Assembly: GCF_030717845.1 (NCBI RefSeq)
Contig: NZ_JAUZVZ010000002.1
Location: 62,001-126,000 of the forward strand
Direction of reading: 5' to 3'
From: Alkalimonas collagenimarina
GTDB taxonomy: Bacteria > Pseudomonadota > Gammaproteobacteria > Enterobacterales > Alteromonadaceae
DNA length: 64,000 nucleotides
This document shows, one piece after another, positions 23,412 through 32,532 of the stretch. Below the pieces are notes generated by a model, which had not been told where the DNA came from, searched no databases, and saw only the letters and a program-made list of their open reading frames with translations. The first letter of the stretch is position 1. Every line of letters begins with the position of its first letter. The position numbers were made by a program, and so were the translations under genes.

Positions 23412-25304
23412 ATGCAGTCAGTAAAAAGTGAAGCAAAAATCCGTTCTATGAAAAAAAATCCTAAAAAAATGAAGATCATGCCTTATCAAAACCGCCGTAG
23501 TACGCTGTTGCTATTTTTTTTCACGTTAGTCGCCTTTTCGCTGCCAGTTACCGCTGAATCATCGCATAAGCACCAATTAATGCTGATGGGAGGAGGAGTT
23601 AAAACCTGTAGCTCAGCAGCTCAAAATAGCTGTTTACCGGACACTGAATTTTCTGCAAAAGCAAAATCACAAGCACTATTTCAGTTGAGTGATGACAAGA
23701 TTAAGCGAGTGATCAGCGACCCATATTCGCTTTTTTCTGCACAAAATAGCCGCTGGTTACCCGCTGCTTTACATGCTTTGCAGCAACAACAGGGCCAAGC
23801 GCCGCTGACGTTTGCAGCTTTGCGGCAAGCTTTTCGTCAGTTGGAATTAGAGCAAGAGGGGCAACATCATTTGGGAGCTGATTTGTATCAGCAACTCTCC
23901 GCTGAAGAGCTTGATTTTATTTTCGATTATTTAGAGATCATGGTGATTGACCCTGAGATGCCCTCCATACGGTTGAAAGAGCAAGCGGCGCTATTGCAAA
24001 CGAATGATGAGTTTTCCATTAGTTTGTATCAACGTCTGGTAGCCGAAGCGCAAAAGCATTCAGACAAAGAGAAGCCTTTAATTTTATTGGTCACCGCTTC
24101 ATCAAGAGATCCATTTGCGGCAGTGGATTTTTATCTTAATGCGCTTGAACAAGCTGGAGCAACTGCTCAGTGGTTACCCATCCATGGTCCCTACCATCAA
24201 AGCCAACAGTTGCGTCAAAGTGATGAAACCGCATGTGAGGACCTGGAGCAACACCTTGCTAAGATCCATGGCAGTTACAATCGGGCGCATGTTTATCCTG
24301 ATTTAATGGACTATCAGCGCAAGGTCTGCCAACAAGGCAGTGACTATACGCTGGCGCTATTAGAGCGAGCTGATGGCATCTTGTTTAATGGCGGCGATCA
24401 ATCACTGACCTTACAGGCACTGCGTTTACCAAGCGGTGAAGCAACTCAGGAGCTGGCGACTATCAAGCAGCGATTAGCCGCTGGCCAGCTCATCGTGGCT
24501 GGAACCAGCGCAGGGACGGCCGTGATGTCGGGGTCTGCCGATCAGGCAGTACCAATGATCACCAATGGCGATAGTGCCCATGCATTAATTCACGGTGCCA
24601 TTGCTTCCGAAGCTCCCGTTCGTGGTTGTGCGCAACAGCAGCGCTGTCCTGAAGGTGTTGGTGAATTATTTCTTACTTACACGGCCACTGGCGGCGCAGC
24701 TCTGTTTCCTTGGGGAATTTTAGATACTCACTTTTCTGAGCGGGGGCGGGAAGGTCGTTTAATTCAGCTGGCTTTGGCTACTTCAACGCGGTTTGGTTTT
24801 GGCGTCGATGAAGCCACAGCACTATTGGTGTCAGTGCCTGAAGCAGATGGTTCGGTTCATTTTGAAGTGCAAGGTCAAGGTGGCGTCTATATTGCTGACA
24901 CCCAGAATGCAGCTCAAACTGTCGTAGAGAACGAGCAAATTATTACTGGGGTGGCAACGCATTACCTAACGCATGGCGATGATGCAACACTCAAGCAAGA
25001 TGCACTCAATATTAACTTTGCCAGCTGGAAACAAGCCGAGCGGGAGCCAAGCCCTGCCAGCCTGCATGCAAGCCATATACTAAATGCAGATCACTACCAG
25101 CAATTAGCAAAGCGTCTATGTAGTACACAAAGTGACGAGGCGACAGGACTCAGCCAATTGGCAAATCATAAGTTTCAATTTCGATTGGCTGAACAAGCAT
25201 CTACCCGACAGGCGCTCGGCTTCTTTGCTGTGTCCGATCGGGAAGTGAGCTATTGTTCATATCAGAATGTACGAGTGGATATTACCACCACCTTGCTGGA
25301 ATAA
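23412..25304 (+). CDS. Secreted cyanophycinase (S51 family, CphE-like)
   Basis: 630 aa from the first ATG; starts at 23448, 23469 or 23478 are also possible and would still leave the signal peptide (about residues 31-49). The core is a cyanophycinase: FNGGDQ (325-330), the nucleophile S366 in AGTSAGTAVMSG, and DTHFSERGREGRL. Cyanophycinase cuts the arginine-carrying Asp backbone of cyanophycin to beta-Asp-Arg dipeptides. Intracellular CphB enzymes have about 270 residues and the extracellular CphE of Pseudomonas about 400; this one has extra N- and C-terminal regions of unknown role. Export plus the neighbouring receptor, carrier and isoaspartyl dipeptidase fit a strategy of feeding on polymer released by cyanobacteria. 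Confidence 0.9.
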   Translation: MQSVKSEAKIRSMKKNPKKMKIMPYQNRRSTLLLFFFTLVAFSLPVTAESSHKHQLMLMGGGVKTCSSAAQNSCLPDTEFSAKAKSQALFQLSDDKIKRVISDPYSLFSAQNSRWLPAALHALQQQQGQAPLTFAALRQAFRQLELEQEGQHHLGADLYQQLSAEELDFIFDYLEIMVIDPEMPSIRLKEQAALLQTNDEFSISLYQRLVAEAQKHSDKEKPLILLVTASSRDPFAAVDFYLNALEQAGATAQWLPIHGPYHQSQQLRQSDETACEDLEQHLAKIHGSYNRAHVYPDLMDYQRKVCQQGSDYTLALLERADGILFNGGDQSLTLQALRLPSGEATQELATIKQRLAAGQLIVAGTSAGTAVMSGSADQAVPMITNGDSAHALIHGAIASEAPVRGCAQQQRCPEGVGELFLTYTATGGAALFPWGILDTHFSERGREGRLIQLALATSTRFGFGVDEATALLVSVPEADGSVHFEVQGQGGVYIADTQNAAQTVVENEQIITGVATHYLTHGDDATLKQDALNINFASWKQAEREPSPASLHASHILNADHYQQLAKRLCSTQSDEATGLSQLANHKFQFRLAEQASTRQALGFFAVSDREVSYCSYQNVRVDITTTLLE

Positions 25305-25323
25305 TGCAATTACTGGGGCTTTC

Positions 25324-27615
25324 ATGATCGTGGATCAAGTACATCCTTTAGTGAAAGGATTTGCTGAACGTTTAAGGCAGTGGGGTTGGTTGAAACTGCT
25401 GCTACTGATTCAGCTATTTGTGACGTTAGCGACTACCTTGTTGTCGCTAGGCCTCTCTTTATTACTTGGCTCCGGCCTTAGTTGGCATACCAGTTTATCG
25501 GTGTTGGTACTGACACTGTTGCTTGGACCCTTGGTGTTGGCTCTGGTGTTTTATTTGATTCAGCATCTGGATGCAACGCTGCTGTACCTGGAGGATTCCA
25601 GCCGACAAGAAAAAATGCTTAATCAACATCTGCAGGAAAATATTCGGCAGCTTAATTTTGAGATTGAAGAGCGTAAAAAGGCATTTCAAGCCAAGCGTCG
25701 AGCCATTGATGAGCTGCGAAAAGAAATTTTAGAGCGAAAAAAAGCACAGCAAGAGCTGGAAGAGCAAACCCTACTGATCCGCTCGATCGTCGACAGCTCC
25801 CCCGATCTATTTTATTACCGTGATGAAACGGGCCGCTTTGCCAGCTGTAATAAAATGTTTGAAGTGATTATGAACAAGCCAGCCAAGGAGCTGCTGGGCC
25901 GGCATCCTGCTGATATTTTTCATGAGGATACCGTGCCGATTGCTATCTTAAGTGATCATGAAGTGTCGTCTCATCATTCAGAATTAACTCTTGATGTTGA
26001 GTTCACTGATTGTCATGGCCAAAATCTGTGGTTCGAAATGCGTAAAGTTCCCTTTTTCGATAAACAGGGACGCTACATTGGTTTGCTGGGCTTTGGCCGT
26101 GATATCACGTCGCGTAAGCTGGCTGAGCAAGCATTAGAAAAAGCATATCAAGATAAAGGTAAGTTTATTGCTACCCTTAGCCACGAGCTACGCACGCCTC
26201 TGAATGGCATCGTTGGCCTGACACAGCGCTTGTTGGATAGCCAATTAAGCAGCCAACAGCTGAGTTGGGGACAGACTATTTTTACCAGTGCTGAAACACT
26301 GGGCAATATTTTTAACGACATCATTGATCTGGATAAAATTGACCGGCAAGACTTGGATATTTTGTATCAAAGTGTTGAGCTCAATAGCTTTATTAAGGAT
26401 ATTGATAACTTTGCTGAGCTGATTTGTCAGCAAAAAGGCTTGCAGTTCGAAGTAGAGCAAATGATACCTGAACCTTGCTATTTGCATTTGGATCCTACAC
26501 GGATCAGGCAGGTATTATGGAATTTACTCAATAATGCTGTGAAGTTCACCAGTCAAGGTGTGGTTCGATTATCTTGTGAACTGCTGCAACACGATACCTC
26601 TCAGCTGCGGCTCAAAGTCAGTGATACTGGTATTGGTATCGACAGCCTGGAGCAAGAGCGTATTTTTGATATGTATTATAAATCCAGCGACGGTCGGCGT
26701 TTAAGTGCGGTAGGTTCAGGTATTGGTTTGTCGGTTTCAAAAGCGTTGGTCGATGCCATGGGTGGTGAGATTAGCTTACAAAGCGAAGCTGGCAAGGGCA
26801 GTACCTTTGAGGTATTGCTGCCGACCAAGTTAGTCAGCAAACCCACCATTGAAACCATTGAGTGTCCAGAGCTCACCATTTTGTTGGTGGAAGATGTGCC
26901 GCTTAATGCGGATATTGCTATCAGTTTATTAGAGCAGCGCGGTCATACGGTGATCCATGCGGATACCGGTGAAGATGCGTTGGCATTGCTGGAAACAGAA
27001 GATGACATTGATTTGGTGTTATTGGATATGCAATTGCCCGACATGACGGGCGATCAAATCGCCAAAGTGATGCGTCAAGAATTGCATCTTAAGCAGATCC
27101 CCATCGTGGTGTTAAGTGCCAATGTGCGTAAAGCCGAAGCGCAATTATCCGGCATTCGAATCGATGGCGCTTTGGCAAAACCCCTTAATACCAATAACCT
27201 AGACCAGTTGCTGGCTCAGCTCTTTTCTCCCAGTGCTGTGAAAACAGTTGCTGCCGAACCACAGAACCAGTCCAATGATATGTTGGATTTGGCTACCTTA
27301 GATGATTACATGAACTCGCTGGGTAAAACCGCGATGGATAGAAGTGCAAAGCTTTTTAGTCAGTTGTTTCCAGGATACATCAATAAGATGCTTGAGGCGG
27401 TGGTTCATCAGCACGTCGCTGAGTTTCAGGATGCCGCACATACCTTAAAAGGGGCAGCCGCTTCGGTTGGCTTGCAGTGGGTGCAAACCCAGGCGAAAAA
27501 GTATGAGATGTTGCAAGAGCCAAACTGGCATCAACTGGAGCGTCAGCTGGTTGATTTTCACTTAACAACAGAGCGGCACTTGGCCGCTCTGAAAGATTAC
27601 ATTGTCAATCACTAG
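25324..27615 (+). CDS. arcB: Aerobic respiration control sensor ArcB
   Basis: 763 aa from the ATG at 25324, 19 bp after the cyanophycinase stop; a start at 25267 would overlap that gene. Order: two membrane helices (about 21-50 and 57-81), coiled coil with the ArcB-type linker, PAS (about 153-260), histidine kinase with H287 (ATLSHELRTPLNG), ATPase boxes (NNAVKFT, DTGIGID, GSGIGLS), a receiver with D568 (LVLLDMQLPDMTG) and a phosphotransfer domain with H706 (AAHTLKGAAAS). It senses the quinone pool and phosphorylates ArcA. The first redox cysteine of E. coli ArcB (C180) matches C175, but the second (C241) is replaced by Trp236; a cysteine lies at 230 instead. Confidence 0.93.
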   Translation: MIVDQVHPLVKGFAERLRQWGWLKLLLLIQLFVTLATTLLSLGLSLLLGSGLSWHTSLSVLVLTLLLGPLVLALVFYLIQHLDATLLYLEDSSRQEKMLNQHLQENIRQLNFEIEERKKAFQAKRRAIDELRKEILERKKAQQELEEQTLLIRSIVDSSPDLFYYRDETGRFASCNKMFEVIMNKPAKELLGRHPADIFHEDTVPIAILSDHEVSSHHSELTLDVEFTDCHGQNLWFEMRKVPFFDKQGRYIGLLGFGRDITSRKLAEQALEKAYQDKGKFIATLSHELRTPLNGIVGLTQRLLDSQLSSQQLSWGQTIFTSAETLGNIFNDIIDLDKIDRQDLDILYQSVELNSFIKDIDNFAELICQQKGLQFEVEQMIPEPCYLHLDPTRIRQVLWNLLNNAVKFTSQGVVRLSCELLQHDTSQLRLKVSDTGIGIDSLEQERIFDMYYKSSDGRRLSAVGSGIGLSVSKALVDAMGGEISLQSEAGKGSTFEVLLPTKLVSKPTIETIECPELTILLVEDVPLNADIAISLLEQRGHTVIHADTGEDALALLETEDDIDLVLLDMQLPDMTGDQIAKVMRQELHLKQIPIVVLSANVRKAEAQLSGIRIDGALAKPLNTNNLDQLLAQLFSPSAVKTVAAEPQNQSNDMLDLATLDDYMNSLGKTAMDRSAKLFSQLFPGYINKMLEAVVHQHVAEFQDAAHTLKGAAASVGLQWVQTQAKKYEMLQEPNWHQLERQLVDFHLTTERHLAALKDYIVNH

Positions 27616-27639
27616 CGCGAACTAGCACGCGCAAACAAT

Positions 27640-28350
27640 TTAGTCTTTGTCGATATGACCCACAAAGCGGTAGCCTTCACCATGGATGGTGCTGATCAGC
27701 TCTGGCGTATCCATATCGGTTTCGAAATGCTTACGAATGCGGCGAATGGTGACATCAACGGTGCGGTCATTAGGGCGCAGTTCACGTCCTGTCATATGAC
27801 GGATCAATTGTTCACGGGTGAATATTTTACCCGGGGTATCAAGCATTAAACGCAAAGCACGATACTCACCTTTAGGCAGGCGACGTGATTCGCCTTTTGG
27901 TGAAGTCAGGTTGCGGCTGTTTTCATCCAGTGTCCAGCCGTTGAATGTGACGACACTTTTGTGCTCTTCAACCACAGGTTGAGCAACGGTGCGACTTAAC
28001 AAGTTGCGGGCACGGATCGTTAATTCACGCGGGTTGAATGGTTTGGTTAGGTAATCATCGGCTCCAATTTCTAAGCCAAGAATACGATCTACTTCGCTAT
28101 CTCTGCCAGTCAAAAAGATTAAACCAATTTTTTCTTTTTGACGGAGTTCGCGCGCTAAAATCAAGCCGTTTTTACCCGGTAAATTGATGTCCATCACAAT
28201 CAGATTGACCTTGGTATCTGCCAGCCGCTGGTTCATTTCATCGCCATTTATAGCTTCAATGACATCGTAACCTTCGCCTTGAAACAGGCTGACAAGATTT
28301 AATCGGGTAACTTCTTCATCTTCAACAATCAGAACGACTGGGGTCTGCAT
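27640..28350 (-). CDS. arcA: Aerobic respiration control response regulator ArcA
   Basis: 236 aa, OmpR/PhoB type. The receiver has the acidic pocket (VEDEEVTR), the phosphorylation site D54 ([11 protein letters not shown]) and K in [12 protein letters not shown]; the winged helix carries [14 protein letters not shown] and [12 protein letters not shown]. The start [12 protein letters not shown] and the [22 protein letters not shown] block are nearly those of E. coli ArcA. Phosphorylated ArcA represses aerobic respiration and TCA genes under low oxygen. It converges on arcB with 24 bp between the stops; in E. coli arcA and arcB are far apart. Confidence 0.95.
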   Translation of the reverse strand: MQTPVVLIVEDEEVTRLNLVSLFQGEGYDVIEAINGDEMNQRLADTKVNLIVMDINLPGKNGLILARELRQKEKIGLIFLTGRDSEVDRILGLEIGADDYLTKPFNPRELTIRARNLLSRTVAQPVVEEHKSVVTFNGWTLDENSRNLTSPKGESRRLPKGEYRALRLMLDTPGKIFTREQLIRHMTGRELRPNDRTVDVTIRRIRKHFETDMDTPELISTIHGEGYRFVGHIDKD

Positions 28351-28454
28351 ATGATTAACCTTATGTGATTTTTGTGAAACTGGTGATTTATTTCTATGGT
28401 TTGTTATGACATACCATTGTCAATTAGTTCTCAATTATAGCTTTACTTTGCTTT

Positions 28455-28476
28455 GTTAACAAGTGGTTTTGTTAAC
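28455..28476 (-). promoter_or_regulatory. Repeated GTTAAC in the arcA upstream region
   Basis: Two GTTAAC hexamers (28455-28460 and 28471-28476), 16 bp apart start to start, in the AT-rich region 105-126 bp before the arcA start. They resemble half-sites of the ArcA box (GTTAATTA), so autoregulation is possible, but the spacing differs from the 11 bp usual for ArcA direct repeats. Weak evidence. Confidence 0.3.
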
Positions 28477-28535
28477 ATTTAGAGATGACTAAAGTAAAGA
28501 TCCATTTTTTATGGGATAAATAGCATAAAAAACAA

Positions 28536-30164
28536 TCAGTTATTGTGTTTTTTTGATTTCAAAATGACAGGGAATGCAATGAAAATATGCACGCCTTCAT
28601 CGATAGAGCTTTCCAGCTGTATCTTGCCTCGCAAGGCTTGGGTCACTAAGTTATAGACCAGATGCATGCCAAGTCCGCTACCACCTTCCCCTCGTTTAGT
28701 GGTGACAAAAGGATCAAAAATACGCTTACGTATTTGCTCAGGTACGCCGGAACCATTATCTTGGTAGAAAAGCTGACAATCATTGTTTTCGGTGGTGACG
28801 GTGATATTAATTTGTCCATGCTCTTTGTCGCTAAATGCATGAATTAAACTGTTCATAATCAAATTAATCAGGATCTGATTAATGGCGCCAGGCTTGCTCT
28901 GTATCACGAGATGTTCCGGACAACTCACGATGACCTCATGCGAGGTTTTTTTCAGGTTTGGTCGTAATGACAATAAAACTTCATTGATCAACTGCAGCAT
29001 ATTGAATTCACGATCATGATCATTGGATTGATCGACGGCTACTTGTTTAAAACTACGGATTAAACTCGCGGCTCGTTCCAGATTACGATAGACGATACTA
29101 AGGTTCTCATCGGCCTCTTTGAGAAAACGAGCCAACTGTGACGAAGTGAGCTTTTTTTCTTCAAAACACTGTTCTATGACTTTTAACTTATCTTGCATCA
29201 GCGTCGATGCTGTAATGCCAAGACCAATAGGTGTATTCACTTCATGGGCTATGCCTGCCACCATTTGTCCTAAACTCGACATTTTTTCAGTTTCGACGAT
29301 TTGATTTTGATACTGGTGCAACGTCTCCAGAGTACTCAGTAGTTCTTGATTTGATTCTTTTAATGCCAGTGTCCGTTCAGATATTTTTTGTTCAAGGCTT
29401 TGGTTTAATTGACGTATTTCTTGCTCAGCACTTTGCAGCTTTCGAAATTGGCGTTCAATTTTTTCCAGCATCAGGTTTAACGCTTTACTGTAGGAGTCCA
29501 CCTCTTCTAAATCAGTGAAGGGAGCTCGCAGACTGAAATCCTGGGTTTTGGTGATGCGCTGAACTTGTTCCAGTAAAACAGCTATGGGTCGCGTGACCCA
29601 CTTCTGCAAGCGGTGAGCGACCATAAAAGCGATGAGTAAAGCAATACATGCCATACTGACCCCATAAACAATCTGATTTTGAGTGTATTGCGATAATTCA
29701 CTGGTGTTCGCTCTGAGATAGGCGTAACCAATTGACTCCGCATTGCTGATAATGGGAGCGATAACCTCAATGTAATGACCACTTCGTTTCGGTGTTTGAA
29801 GTTGCTCAAGGCGATGAAACTGTGTGGGATGAGGGCCAACGGTTTGACGGTTATAACTGGTAAAGAAAAATGGTTCAGGTTGCGTTGAGTGGTAGCTGTA
29901 AATATGAATATTATCGATCATAGGCTCGGCAGCAAAGGCTTGCAGTTGTTGTTCAAGATACTCGCTATCATTATTTTGTAAGTTACTGGCTGAACTGAAT
30001 GCTACGATAGTGGCGTACGCTTCAAGTTGGTTTAGTAGCTTGCTCCGTTGAGCATTGATGTCGTGAGTGATCGAGATAACAAGTGAAGAAATGAGTGTTA
30101 AGCTGCAAATCAACATGATAATAGTGATCAGCATGCTTTTTAAAGAAAAGGTTTTTTGTATCAT
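28536..30164 (-). CDS. Membrane sensor histidine kinase
   Basis: 542 aa. Two membrane helices (about 11-32 and 164-184) enclose a periplasmic sensor of about 130 residues; a HAMP linker (about 185-240), a coiled coil (245-290), H307 in MVAGIAHEVNTPIG and an ATPase domain (NLIMNSLIHAF, DNGSGVP, GGSGLGMHLV) follow. The HEVNTPIG phosphoacceptor box belongs to the HisKA group found in NtrB-like and unorthodox kinases. There is no response regulator gene next to it except arcA, which already has ArcB, so the partner is elsewhere. The signal is unknown. Confidence 0.85.
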   Translation of the reverse strand: MIQKTFSLKSMLITIIMLICSLTLISSLVISITHDINAQRSKLLNQLEAYATIVAFSSASNLQNNDSEYLEQQLQAFAAEPMIDNIHIYSYHSTQPEPFFFTSYNRQTVGPHPTQFHRLEQLQTPKRSGHYIEVIAPIISNAESIGYAYLRANTSELSQYTQNQIVYGVSMACIALLIAFMVAHRLQKWVTRPIAVLLEQVQRITKTQDFSLRAPFTDLEEVDSYSKALNLMLEKIERQFRKLQSAEQEIRQLNQSLEQKISERTLALKESNQELLSTLETLHQYQNQIVETEKMSSLGQMVAGIAHEVNTPIGLGITASTLMQDKLKVIEQCFEEKKLTSSQLARFLKEADENLSIVYRNLERAASLIRSFKQVAVDQSNDHDREFNMLQLINEVLLSLRPNLKKTSHEVIVSCPEHLVIQSKPGAINQILINLIMNSLIHAFSDKEHGQINITVTTENNDCQLFYQDNGSGVPEQIRKRIFDPFVTTKRGEGGSGLGMHLVYNLVTQALRGKIQLESSIDEGVHIFIAFPVILKSKKHNN

Positions 30165-30282
30165 TGAGTTGTCATCATCGTAGCTGGCCTGATTTGCCAG
30201 AATTGGCTTACTATGATGTTATGCACAAATCAATGATTTAGCAAATTGATAACCTGTATATTTTCTCGATTAGGCTAGGGCT

Positions 30283-30600
30283 CTAGTCTTCGCGGCGCAA
30301 GATCCGCAGGATAGGTTCTAACTCCATGCCAAGTTCCGCTTCAAGCTGGCGTCGATCCATACGCTGGCGGATCTGGGCTACGTCTGAGCTTGGCTGTTGC
30401 AAAAAGGCTTGAAAGTCTTCGACACAAATACAACGCATTTGGGCGCCAGTCTGATCGGGCAATTGCATCATACGGTACAGCAAATGCGAACAGGCTTTTA
30501 CTCGTCGGGGGTTTTGCACGCAGTCGCTATCTGCAGCAAAAGAAGTTTCAGTGAACAACCCACCAACAAACAGCAGAATCATGATGGCAGCATGCTTCAT
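30283..30600 (-). CDS. Small secreted protein with four cysteines, unknown function
   Basis: 105 aa from the ATG at 30600, which has AGGGT at good distance and lies 8 bp after the rsmC stop; a longer frame would overlap rsmC. A signal peptide (KHAAIMILLFVGGLFTETSFA) is followed by C27, C37, C57 and C59 and an Arg-rich C-terminal part (QRMDRRQLEAELGMELEPIL). The spacing CxC and the export suggest disulfides in the periplasm or metal binding. I do not recognise the family. It is probably last in the operon trmB-rsmC-this gene. Confidence 0.65.
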   Translation of the reverse strand: MKHAAIMILLFVGGLFTETSFAADSDCVQNPRRVKACSHLLYRMMQLPDQTGAQMRCICVEDFQAFLQQPSSDVAQIRQRMDRRQLEAELGMELEPILRILRRED

Positions 30601-30608
30601 GACAGACC

Positions 30609-31631
30609 CTATAGTTTTTTTCGTTGAATACATTGATACACAGTAAACCCATTACTTTTAGCCAGTATAGTACAATGACCAAAGCTTGCTTCCAACCAGC
30701 CTTTGTAAGGCAAATGTGTATTCGCCACCAGTGTCAGACTACCACCAGTTTTAATGCGCTTGGGGCAGTCACGTATAAAAGCCTCAGCAATGCTGTAGTC
30801 GGTTTTCAGCCCGGTATGAAAAGGAGGGTTGGTGACCATATGATCAAATACCGCGGGGCTTGTCGGTAAGCCATCAGCAGCGATGACTGTGCCTGTCAGT
30901 TGATTCGCAGCCAGGGTCGCTTCCGTAGCTGCCACGGCCAAGGCACTGACATCAGAGGCTATTAATTCAATGCTAGGGTTGTTTTGTTTGAGCCAGGCGC
31001 CAATGACACCACAACCGCAGGCAAAATCAAGCACGCTGCCGCTGAGCGGGCTGGTGAACTGCTGCAACAACAGCGCGGTGCCAGGATCCAGTGCGCCATG
31101 ATTAAACACTCCGGGCATGGAACAGATCTGTAGGGGCTGCCCCTGAATTTCCAGCGAAAACTCACTGATCGATGGCGTGCCGGTTGGCCGCTTGCCTGCC
31201 AGTAAAAACCACAAAGCATGGCGGGCATTGTCGAGCTTATGTGCCGACATGCCGAGTGTTGCTGCCTGCTTGCTTAAGGTTTTAATACCACTTTTATTGT
31301 CGCCTACCACAAAAATATCGCAATCGTCCGCCAGTACCGGACTGACTTGTTGCAGCATAAAGTGAAATTGCTCTTTGCTTTTTGGATAAAACAGCACCGC
31401 GGTTTGAAAGGGCTGAGAAAAATCCGCCTTGATACCAAAACTGCATGAAACCCTGGCACCTTGCCAGTTTGCAGCGACAGACGTCTGGCTGGTAAAGACA
31501 CTGAATTGTCGTTCACTATCTGACTTGGGTAATTGGCTTGCAAGCGGGTCGAGCGGAGGCTCAACCAGCAGGGTATTTCCTTTTAGGTCGGCGAGGTTTC
31601 GCAGCAGCATCTGGCTGGCAGTAGTGAGCAT
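30609..31631 (-). CDS. rsmC: 16S rRNA (guanine1207-N2)-methyltransferase
   Basis: 340 aa from the ATG at 31631, one base after the trmB stop (TAATATG) and with GGGAG 7 nt upstream. It has the RsmC two-domain layout: an N-terminal half that lost catalysis (FVVGDNKSGIK) and a C-terminal Rossmann domain with VLDFACGCGVIGAWL (SAM loop) and the NPPFHTG motif of N2-guanine methylases. It methylates G1207 of 16S rRNA in the small subunit. Tight coupling with trmB groups two RNA methyltransferases in one transcript. Confidence 0.9.
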   Translation of the reverse strand: MLTTASQMLLRNLADLKGNTLLVEPPLDPLASQLPKSDSERQFSVFTSQTSVAANWQGARVSCSFGIKADFSQPFQTAVLFYPKSKEQFHFMLQQVSPVLADDCDIFVVGDNKSGIKTLSKQAATLGMSAHKLDNARHALWFLLAGKRPTGTPSISEFSLEIQGQPLQICSMPGVFNHGALDPGTALLLQQFTSPLSGSVLDFACGCGVIGAWLKQNNPSIELIASDVSALAVAATEATLAANQLTGTVIAADGLPTSPAVFDHMVTNPPFHTGLKTDYSIAEAFIRDCPKRIKTGGSLTLVANTHLPYKGWLEASFGHCTILAKSNGFTVYQCIQRKKL

Positions 31632-31632
31632 A

Positions 31633-32358
31633 TTAGTGCTCCCGCTTAAACATAAGATCCCAAACGCCATGGCCTAGTTTTTTGCCGCGCAATTCAAATT
31701 TGGTTTCGGGCCGATGCGCTGGGCGTTCAACATAATCTTGTTCGGCGGAGACATTACTAAATCCTTCCGCAGACTGCATCACTTCAAGCATGTGCTCGGC
31801 ATAGTTCTGCCAGTCGGTCGCCATGTGGAAGACACCGCCTATCGCCAGTTTTTTACGCAGCAACTGCACAAAATCTGTTTGGACAATACGACGCTTGTGG
31901 TGTTTTTTCTTTGGCCAGGGGTCGGGGAAAAACAATTGTACCGTTGATAAACTCTGATCCGGCAGCATCTCGTTGAGCACATCGATAGCATCGTGTTGTA
32001 TTACCTTGAGGTTGCTGATGCCTGCGCTGGCTGCATCGGCTAGACAAGCACCGACACCCGGGCGATGCACTTCAATACCGATAAAGTTTTTTTCTGGCGC
32101 CGCTTGTGCCATTTGCACTAAGGATTTTCCCATACCGAAGCCAATCTCTAATACCGTTGGAGCTTCGCGCTGAAACAGGGCGGCCACATCAAGTTGCTGC
32201 GGTTGATAATCCAGCCCCATAGACGGCCAGTGTTGCTCCAGAGCGAGCTTTTGAGCTTTGGTTAAACGCCCTTCACGGAGCACAAAACTGCGAATACGTC
32301 GAATATAAGACGGCTGCTCTGTGGTCTCGGTAGTTGGCTGCTGTGGGGTGTCGCTCAT
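31633..32358 (-). CDS. trmB: tRNA (guanine46-N7)-methyltransferase
   Basis: 241 aa from the ATG at 32358 (CGGAG 6 nt upstream). The open frame runs 174 codons further upstream without any family features and antisense to mutY, so the longer start is rejected. Motifs: [16 protein letters not shown] (SAM loop), [29 protein letters not shown] (active loop) and [17 protein letters not shown]. It makes m7G46 in tRNA variable loops. It diverges from mutY, and the two start codons are 174 bp apart; E. coli has trmB and mutY divergent too. Confidence 0.95.
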   Translation of the reverse strand: MSDTPQQPTTETTEQPSYIRRIRSFVLREGRLTKAQKLALEQHWPSMGLDYQPQQLDVAALFQREAPTVLEIGFGMGKSLVQMAQAAPEKNFIGIEVHRPGVGACLADAASAGISNLKVIQHDAIDVLNEMLPDQSLSTVQLFFPDPWPKKKHHKRRIVQTDFVQLLRKKLAIGGVFHMATDWQNYAEHMLEVMQSAEGFSNVSAEQDYVERPAHRPETKFELRGKKLGHGVWDLMFKREH

Positions 32359-32532
32359 CGTGTGCTCCGGCTGAATATGGCTAAGCGGCGTATTATACCC
32401 AAACAACCTAAAGATGCGAGCTTCAGAGTTGCTGGTTGATTGGGTATACTGGGCGCTGTAGCGCATACCCAAGTACATACCCATCCTGCCACAACGTTTT
32501 AGGATGGCCATCAGTTCAAACCCGGAGTGGAT

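Noticed and set aside
25267-25323. Earlier arcB start inside the cyanophycinase gene
   Set aside because: The extra residues are unlike ArcB N-termini and the ATG at 25324 gives the expected start before the first membrane helix.
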